This document shows, in pieces, positions 6,373 through 11,072 of a stretch of 11,072 nt of DNA. The stretch lies in contig JAVJSU010000034.1 of the NCBI GenBank assembly GCA_040219275.1, forward strand, positions 1 to 11,072, read 5' to 3'. The notes below the pieces were generated by a model. It was not told where the DNA came from. It did no database searches and was given only the letters and a program-made list of their open reading frames with translations. The stretch's first letter is position 1; every line of letters begins with the position of its first letter. The translations under genes were made by a program, and so were the position numbers. The stretch comes from JAVJSU01 sp040219275 (GTDB lineage Bacteria > Chloroflexota > Anaerolineae > Aggregatilineales > Phototrophicaceae).

Positions 6373-6398
6373 GGACGGTGCGTCGAGGCGCAGCGTCC
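6373..6398. repeat. Inverted repeat 1 of the hairpin region
   Basis: GGACG-g-TGCG and CGCA-g-CGTCC pair over nine positions with one G-G mismatch around the 6-base loop TCGAGG. No T-run follows, so it is not an ordinary terminator of the ParR-like gene that ends 27 bases earlier. Confidence 0.5.
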
Positions 6399-6401
6399 CT
6401 C

Positions 6402-6454
6402 CATGACCCCAAAACGAGTCTGCTGGATTCGGTCACATGTGGAGTGGGGTCATG
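6402..6454. repeat. Inverted repeat 2, 10-bp perfect arms
   Basis: CATGACCCCA (6402-6411) and TGGGGTCATG (6445-6454) are perfect arms around 33 bases. The enclosed stretch contains a perfect 8-bp palindrome, CACATGTG (6434-6441). Wide-spaced perfect arms like these suit protein binding to duplex DNA as well as a single-strand hairpin. Confidence 0.6.
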
Positions 6455-6478
6455 AGCGAGCTAAATCATCGCTCGCTC
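6454..6478. repeat. Inverted repeat 3, 8-bp perfect arms
   Basis: GAGCGAGC (6454-6461) and GCTCGCTC (6471-6478) flank a 9-base loop. Pairing extends outward to ATGAGCGAGC against GCTCGCTC-c-TCAT with one bulged base. It abuts repeat 2, sharing base 6454. Confidence 0.6.
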
Positions 6479-6525
6479 CTCATGCGCCGGAGGGGCTGAT
6501 GCACCCCACAAAGCGAGCCGCACAA

Positions 6526-6553
6526 GTGCGACAGTGCAGGGTGCCTGTCGCAC
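6526..6553. repeat. Inverted repeat 4, 9-bp perfect arms
   Basis: GTGCGACAG (6526-6534) and CTGTCGCAC (6545-6553) flank a 10-base loop. The left arm begins inside AAGTGCG (6524-6530), which resembles part of the nick region of MOBQ-type origins such as RSF1010; seven bases are too few to rely on. Confidence 0.6.
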
Positions 6554-6554
6554 C

Positions 6555-6580
6555 GGTGAGCATGGTTCTCCACGCTCACC
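6555..6580. repeat. Inverted repeat 5, stacked on repeat 4
   Basis: GGTGAGC (6555-6561) and GCTCACC (6574-6580) pair perfectly; after one A-C mismatch, TGG and CCA add three more pairs, leaving a 4-base loop TTCT. It begins one base after repeat 4 ends, so the two could stack coaxially. Confidence 0.6.
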
Positions 6581-6687
6581 AAACGCCCATCGCCGATTAT
6601 GCACTTTTAAATCGCACTACGAGAAACGATGGAGCGCAATCGGAAAATATACAGAGCGGGGAATAGTTTACACAGGAGGTTGAACAC

Positions 6688-7002
6688 ATGAATCATCGTC
6701 AGACAGTTCAGGCAGTGGCACGGCGGCTCCCGCATCTTCAGCGTCATACGGTCGCGGAGGTGCTGGAAGTTGTGGCGGAAGTCTGGGCGGAAGAACTGGC
6801 TCAACCGGAGGGTCGAGTTACGTTGATCAATCTGGGCAAGTTGCAGATCGAAGCGCAACAGATGCGGGTCGGCGGGGCAGTACGGGATCGGCTTGAAGCA
6901 GAGCATGGCATAGCGCCAACGACGATCCGGCGGCTTTATTACCGCTTTCGTCCGTCGGGCTGGCTACGCCAGAAGGTTGAGGAAAAGTATGAGCAAACGT
7001 AA
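6688..7002 (+). CDS. HU/IHF-like DNA-bending protein
   Basis: A 104-aa protein that follows the HU/IHF layout: an N-terminal helix pair (RQTVQAVARRLP, HTVAEVLEVVAEVWAEEL), then VTLINLGKLQIEAQQM in the place of the HU strand motif V-x-L-x-G-F-G-x-F, an arm region rich in R and G, and a closing RRLYYRFRPSGWLRQKV that matches the HU C-terminal strand and helix. The usual Phe is replaced by Leu (GKL) and the arm lacks the usual RNP. AGGAGG lies eight bases before ATG at 6688. It is the first gene after the hairpin region and overlaps the next gene by 14 bases. IHF-like benders help several relaxases open their origins, so an element-encoded relaxosome component is a reasonable inference. Confidence 0.72.
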   Translation: MNHRQTVQAVARRLPHLQRHTVAEVLEVVAEVWAEELAQPEGRVTLINLGKLQIEAQQMRVGGAVRDRLEAEHGIAPTTIRRLYYRFRPSGWLRQKVEEKYEQT

Positions 7003-7300
7003 GAAGAGTGATCTGTACACCGAACGGCAGACGGTCAGCTTCACCGCGGAGCAGATGCGGCGATTGCGCGAGTTGCGTTCGGTGCGCGCACGCAAAGATG
7101 GGCGACTGATCCACATCACCGATCTGGTTCGGGATGCGGTCAATTATTATCTGGCGGCGCAGGAGGATTTACCCGGTTCGCGTCGGGCGATTGCAAAGGG
7201 TGTTGAGGCGAAAGTGGATGCGCTAGACGAGAAGGTTGAAGCGCTATCGACGACACTGGATGACTTTATTGATCGGGTGACGAAGCGGAGACAGCGGTAG
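6989..7300 (+). CDS. Small mobilisation-accessory-like DNA-binding protein
   Basis: A 103-aa, strongly basic protein. The N-terminal half has a strand-like RQTVSFTAEQMRRLRELR, a basic RARKDGR, and a helix ITDLVRDAVNYYLAAQ, a ribbon-helix-helix-like pattern. The C-terminal half is a predicted coiled coil (KVDALDEKVEALSTTLDDFIDRVTKR). This is the general form of MobC/TraJ-type accessory proteins that bind oriT and help the relaxase. ATG at 6989 has GAGG six bases upstream; TTG at 6977 in the same frame is less likely. It overlaps the HU-like gene upstream and shares one base (TAGTG) with the relaxase gene, so the three are translationally coupled. Confidence 0.65.
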   Translation: MSKRKKSDLYTERQTVSFTAEQMRRLRELRSVRARKDGRLIHITDLVRDAVNYYLAAQEDLPGSRRAIAKGVEAKVDALDEKVEALSTTLDDFIDRVTKRRQR

Positions 7301-8241
7301 TGGATCGCAAGCAATTGTGTGTGGCGAATTTGCGTTATAAGCGATCCTCGCCGGATGAAGCAAAGCGGATGCGGAATCTGTTGGGCTATCTGACCTATCG
7401 TGATAGCCGCGATAGGGGTGTGAGGATGGTTGCTGGCAGGGAACGCTGGGTGGATCGCGGCATGGGTGGTTCTGTGAGTAACATTGCCCGCCGCTGTGAT
7501 GACCTACGTAGTGAGCATGTACTGACCTTCTCGCTGGTGGTCAATCCCAATCCGCAGTTGGTAGCGATGATTCCGCCCGATCAGCGAGAGCGATTTGTGC
7601 GGGAACTGACCGAGCGCACAGTGGATGACTTTTTCGATGCGCGTGGAATAGATAGCGGCTGTGAATATTCATATGTGCTACATCATCGTGAGAGCGAAGA
7701 TTCTCAGACACCGGGATTACACAATCCGCATACGCATTTGGTGTTACCGGGGACGGTATGGAGCGAGGAAAGTGGTGATCGCATCCCGCTGTATTTTTCA
7801 CGGAACAAGAAGGTCAATCACATCGAGATGTTACATGACGTGACCGAGCAAAACATGGTCGATCTGCTGGATCACTATATCGGACCGGAATGGGAACCAC
7901 GCATGGATCGGATTGAGGCGGTGCGTGACGATCAGCGGCAGGTCACGGAAGAGGATCCGCATGATTTTTATGAAGAAGATTCTGGCAAGCGCCTGCCCAT
8001 GTGGCACGGTGTGCGTCAAGTGGATGAGCAACGCTGTGCAGTCGGTTGGTACATCTTATTTGAAGATGAAGATGGACACCGAAGCATTGAATTTTGTCCT
8101 GACGATGCAGAGCTGGAAATCGCCGGCATTGAGCACTACGCGTTCACATCAAGACGACCTGAGGCGGTAGTGGATGTGGTGAAAGAGCAACCGGATCACA
8201 TCTCACCGTCGCGATCAATATCTCATGAGCTGGACTTATAA
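7300..8241 (+). CDS. Relaxase-like HUH nuclease
   Basis: A 313-aa protein with a histidine cluster His141-N-P-His144-T-His146-L-V-L-P-G-T, preceded by YSYVLHHRESED and followed by residues that fit the HUH three-histidine motif of plasmid relaxases (H-x-D/E..PH-x-H). A tyrosine pair in GYLTYRD (Tyr30 and Tyr33) is the best candidate for the nicking tyrosine. The strand ahead of HUH, HVLTFSLVVNP, is also usual. The C-terminal 110 residues are acidic with no recognised domain. The start is GTG at 7300 overlapping the upstream stop. A relaxase nicks oriT and leads the strand into the recipient. It does not fit clearly into one MOB class; I would look at MOBP or MOBV first. No coupling protein or mating-pair genes are in the window. 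Confidence 0.75.
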   Translation: MDRKQLCVANLRYKRSSPDEAKRMRNLLGYLTYRDSRDRGVRMVAGRERWVDRGMGGSVSNIARRCDDLRSEHVLTFSLVVNPNPQLVAMIPPDQRERFVRELTERTVDDFFDARGIDSGCEYSYVLHHRESEDSQTPGLHNPHTHLVLPGTVWSEESGDRIPLYFSRNKKVNHIEMLHDVTEQNMVDLLDHYIGPEWEPRMDRIEAVRDDQRQVTEEDPHDFYEEDSGKRLPMWHGVRQVDEQRCAVGWYILFEDEDGHRSIEFCPDDAELEIAGIEHYAFTSRRPEAVVDVVKEQPDHISPSRSISHELDL

Positions 8242-8251
8242 ATAGAAACGA

Positions 8252-8284
8252 CATGTGCTTAAAGTTTGGCAACAGGAGCACATG
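8252..8284 (+). promoter_or_regulatory. Leader inverted repeat before the primase gene
   Basis: CATGTGCT (8252-8259) and AGCACATG (8277-8284) are perfect 8-bp arms around 17 bases. The right arm covers part of AGGAG (8274-8278) and the ATG at 8282 of a six-codon frame (8282-8302) whose stop overlaps an ATG at 8299 in the primase frame. Folding could limit translation of a leader peptide that couples to the primase, a pattern known for some plasmid rep genes; here it is inferred. Confidence 0.4.
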
Positions 8285-8316
8285 CCGGATCATCAATCAT
8301 GAAAGTTGAGGGAAGT

Positions 8317-9375
8317 ATGACATATAAAGAATCTGTCGGCAAGACAGGCACACGCGATATTACCGGAAGGCGGCTGTTTTTGCGGTCTCTTTACGGTTCC
8401 GCGCCGGATAATTTGTATCTTGAACTGCGTTATATCCATCCCGAAACAGGCGAAGTACGGACCTTGTGGGAACGGATGGGCGATAAGCGCGGGCTGACTA
8501 CTGCTCTGAAACAGGCGGATCAGTTCAACAGAGAAGGCTTTGGTCTCTACTTTGCGCCCTGTCTGCGAAAGGAAAAGAAAGGCAATGCGGATTCCGCCGT
8601 CTGGGTGTCCGCGTTGTGGCTGGATATCGACAGCACCGATCCATGTGATCTGGACCGGCTGAAGGCATTTGACCCTGAGCCATCGTTCATTGTTTCCAGT
8701 GGTGGTGGCTGGCATGGATACTGGGTGTTAGAGCCGCCCTGCACGTTGGAAACCGATGCGGGGTATGTGAAGTCGGTCGCGTCCGTGATGCGCTTACCGG
8801 ACTCTGTGAATACCAAGCCGGAACGCGGGGGTGTGGTGGTGGAGATCGTGCAGGCGAATGCGGATTGTCGTTATTCGCTCGATGATTTCGGTTGGCTGGA
8901 AAGCAAGACAAGTGAGGAACGCATCGGAGATCTGCGTGTGGTCACGCTCAACAGTGGCAGTCACCAGCAACTGCCGCCGCGGACGGAACAGTATATCACC
9001 AGTGGCGCGCACAACGGTAGCCGCAACGCCGAACTGTTCGCCGCCGCCTGCCAGATGCGCGATGCGGGCTACAGCCAGAGCGATGCCGAGCGAGAACTCG
9101 TTGCCCGTCATGTTGCCGATGGAAACAGAAGCGAGAACCCTGCGACACGGGAAAAGAAGCCTGTGCGACTATTGCTAGTGCCTACCGCCAGCCACCAAGA
9201 GAAGCCGTTGCCGCGCCGCGTCAGCAAGCACGCCAGCGAGTGGATACGCTGGTCAGCCGTTACCGCCGTGATGCGGCTGAGCCAGAACGTCCGACAGTTG
9301 AGCAGGTGCGCGAGACTGTCTCTGCCTGCGCCGCGCTCGATCCCCTCGAATGGGCGGAGGAGCGTAAGCGTTTGA
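8317..9375 (+). pseudogene. PrimPol primase part of a broken primase-helicase
   Basis: The N-terminal part of a primase-polymerase of the archaeo-eukaryotic type. Counting from ATG 8317, ALWLDIDS holds the metal-binding D103-x-D105; SSGGGWHGYW carries the S/G-x-H motif with His133; LPDSVNTKPER and VVVEIVQ supply the third motif region. After SGAHNGSRNAELFAAACQMRDAGYS (the segment usual after the PrimPol core), the frame is correct to about TREK at 9156 and then runs in the wrong frame to 9375. The true continuation, starting EACATIASAYR, is in the frame one base back. GAGGG is four bases before ATG 8317; ATG 8299 has no such site. It would start replication of the element. Confidence 0.8.
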
Positions 9376-9584
9376 AGGCGATCTGTGGGGATATCTTCCG
9401 CGTGGAAGACCTCAACAGCATGTACAAACAGACTCGACGCGAGTTAGAGCGCAGTCAACAACCGGCGCTATCTACCGCTCCGCACTATGTCGAGATCGAA
9501 GGCAGTATGATCTTTGAGAAGATCACGGAGCGCGGCACAACCCGCCAGATGGTCGCCGAATGGAACGCACAGGTCGTTGAGTGA
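9240..9584 (+). pseudogene. Middle part of the broken primase-helicase
   Basis: This is the same gene in the frame entered after the -1 shift; homology in this frame really begins at about 9157 (EACATIASAYRQPPREA). From a GTG at 9240 it reads DTLVSRYRRD, a linker, an ICGDIFRVEDLNSMYKQTRRE helix and the start of a fold with a YVEIEGSMIF segment and MVAEWNAQVVE. The frame then meets TGA at 9582-9584, after which VTQVNDDGQSEH continues in the same frame as the expected next strand. It is unlikely to be a free 114-aa protein. Confidence 0.65.
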
Positions 9585-11072
9585 GTCACGCAGGTCAACG
9601 ATGATGGGCAGTCCGAACACGTCATGCGCCTGCACCTGCGCCATGATACCCATATGACGACACTGGATATGCCGAGTGAATTGTTCGGCGATCCGAACGC
9701 CTTCCAACGCTTCATCGCACAGAAAGGCGGTGCGATCTACACTGCCTGTGCCGGGATGCACCGTCATCTGCCCAATGCCATCCTGAAGCTGTCCGGCACA
9801 TTCCCGACCCGCCAGACCTACCGTTTCATGGGCTGGACGCAGATTGAGGAGAAATGGGTCTATATTTCACCGTCGCTGAGTATCAGCGGGGCAGGGTTGA
9901 TGGCTGAAACGCATGAGGTCGAACTCGAAAGTCGATTGCGTGATTATCACCTGACCGACTCTATTTGGTCAGACAGCTTGAACGCTTTTAACGCCGCCAT
10001 CCAGGTGATGCCTATCAGACTCGCGCCAACCTTGATTGCATTCAGTCTGCTACCCTTGATTCAACGTTTCCTGCCCAACGCCACGGCGAAACCAGCGATC
10101 CACCTTTCTGGCACAACCGGTAGCGGCAAGAGCGAGATCGCGGCGGTGCTGGCCAGCTTCTACGGCGATTTTGCGCGGGACGCACCCCCTGCGCAATGGG
10201 GTGATACCGTCAACACGGTCGAGGCGCTGGGTTATTCACTCGCCGATGCGCTTTATTGGGTCGATGACTACAAAACGATCTATGCCGACACCCGCACCTT
10301 CTCACGGATGATGCAAAGCTATTCACGGAGTATGGGACGGGGACGGTTAACCCGCGAGGCGAAGCTCAGGCAGGAGCGCCCGTGTCGTGGACATATCTTG
10401 AGCACCGGTGAAACGACACTGGAAGGTGAAGCCTCGGTGCTGTCGCGGATGCTGGTGCTGGATATTCCACCCTGGAAACAGCGTGATCCCGGTGGGCTGG
10501 CGCTCAAGCAGGCTGAGGCGCTACGGCGTCATCTGCCGGGGTTCACCGTGCAGTTCATCCAGTGGATTGCCCTGCAAGCAGATGACAGGGACTTCGTCAA
10601 ACGCTTGGCTGACAGGCTGGTCGAAAACACAGACGATTATGAAGCTTACTTGAGTCGCACGCTTGGTCGTGAGGCGCATACCGGACGCATGGAGCGCAAC
10701 TGGGGACTCCTGCTCACCGTTTACCAGCTTCTGAGCAACTTTCTGGCGGAACGTGGCGCTTCGGATGTATTACCTACATGGCAGGATGCCATTCTGGAAA
10801 CGGTAAGGCTCGTCCAGCAGGAACGGGCGGGAGATGCCTTCATTCAGGCGCTGGATCAACTGCTCGCCAGTGGCGAAGCCAGCATCACCGCATCCCGTTA
10901 TCCGGTTGAGCCTAAACCCGGTGTGACCGTCGTCGGCTATGAGGACGATCATTTTGTCTATCTGCTACCGGAAATTGCCTACCGTGAGGTGATGCGTATT
11001 CGTCCCTTGAAGTTCTCGACCGCCGCGATTGGCAGTCAGCTGAAGGAGGATGGTTGGCTGATACCGGGTCGT
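9585..11072 (+). pseudogene. Helicase part of the broken primase-helicase, runs off the window
   Basis: A reading frame of 496 codons open to the right edge, in frame with the fragment upstream of the TGA. It holds a DUF927-like front section (YRFMGWTQIEEKWVYISPS), then a P-loop helicase: Walker A GTTGSGKS at 10110-10133, WVDDYK at about 10257-10274 as the acidic Walker B region, and STGETTLEGEASVLSRM with an arginine in the place of a sensor or finger. DNA unwinding at the origin is the expected role. The part past SRM is helical, ending in a winged-helix-like segment (RPLKFSTAAIGSQLKEDGWLIPGR region) cut by the window edge. If translated alone, an ATG at 9624 could serve as start; no good ribosome binding site is seen. 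Confidence 0.82.

Larger units (their letters stand above)
6346..6687. other. Hairpin-rich non-coding region, candidate origin of transfer
   Basis: This 342-bp gap holds at least five strong inverted repeats in a row between 6373 and 6580, plus a GGGG/CCCC pair (6492-6495, 6504-6507). The remaining 107 bp up to the next gene hold the AGGAGG at 6674-6679 and no clear promoter. An open frame of 87 codons covers the hairpins, but its sequence is low in hydrophobic order and looks non-coding. Position directly upstream of an HU/IHF-like, small accessory and relaxase operon is typical of an oriT. A single-strand replication origin, a ParR-binding centromere or a structured RNA are the alternatives. 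No iteron-type direct repeats were seen. Confidence 0.6.

Noticed and set aside
6480..6520. Hammerhead-like CTGATG near a small GGGG/CCCC stem
   Set aside because: The core reads CTGATGC rather than CTGANGA, and no GAAA with a third stem follows, so a ribozyme is not supported.
6403..6666. 87-codon frame on the plus strand over the hairpin region
   Set aside because: The sequence shows no domain-like pattern, has no good ribosome binding site, and the region is better explained by inverted repeats.
9150..9156. GGGAAAA as a classic X-XXY-YYZ slippery site
   Set aside because: The heptamer is in the wrong phase relative to the codons CGG GAA AAG; only a single-tRNA slip would be possible.
9582..9584. 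TGA read as an amino acid throughout the organism
   Set aside because: TGA ends other genes in the window cleanly, including the 69-aa protein and the DUF4272 gene.
1..11072. CRISPR array, tRNA, rRNA or insertion sequence
   Set aside because: No regularly spaced direct repeats, cloverleaf, conserved rRNA stretch, or transposase with terminal repeats was seen.

Overview
The window looks like part of an integrative or plasmid-like mobile element, probably from a member of the Chloroflexota. That guess rests on family resemblance only: the small protein paired with an HNH nuclease, the XRE regulator with an AGYIPP-type segment after its HTH, and the ParM/relaxase/PrimPol set are types I associate with Chloroflexota and Cyanobacteria. 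No rRNA or core gene fixes the taxon. I see no tRNA, CRISPR array or insertion sequence.

Left arm, all on the minus strand and read from right to left: an XRE-family regulator (4217-3576); a 139-aa antitoxin-like protein (3540-3121); an overlapping HNH endonuclease gene broken by a 4-bp tandem duplication (3128-2711); a DUF4272 protein (2633-2010); a degenerate 3' remnant of a second antitoxin-like gene (about 2009-1874); and a large serine recombinase (1855-122). This arm looks like an accessory and integration zone that has accumulated and lost small gene modules.

Centre: a 218-bp divergent control region (4218-4435) with back-to-back -10 boxes, a palindrome spanning the rightward promoter, and a hairpin plus T-run in the rightward leader. 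It drives a plasmid-partition-like cluster on the plus strand: a 69-aa basic protein, a 65-aa ribbon-helix-helix-like protein, a ParM/StbA-like actin ATPase and a 126-aa ParR-like protein.

Next is a 342-bp non-coding stretch (6346-6687) packed with consecutive inverted repeats. It lies just before a tight operon of an HU/IHF-like protein, a small mobilisation-accessory-like protein and a relaxase with an H..HxH metal-binding motif. This is the layout expected of an origin of transfer with its relaxosome genes.

Right end: after a 75-bp gap holding an 8-bp inverted repeat over a possible translation start, one very long primase-helicase gene (PrimPol plus P-loop helicase) runs from about 8317 out of the window. 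It is interrupted by a -1 frameshift near 9152-9155 and by an in-frame TGA at 9582-9584, while coding similarity continues across both. If these are real, the element can no longer make its full replication protein and survives by integration. If they are sequencing errors, it is an intact mobilisable replicon with its own partition, transfer and replication modules.
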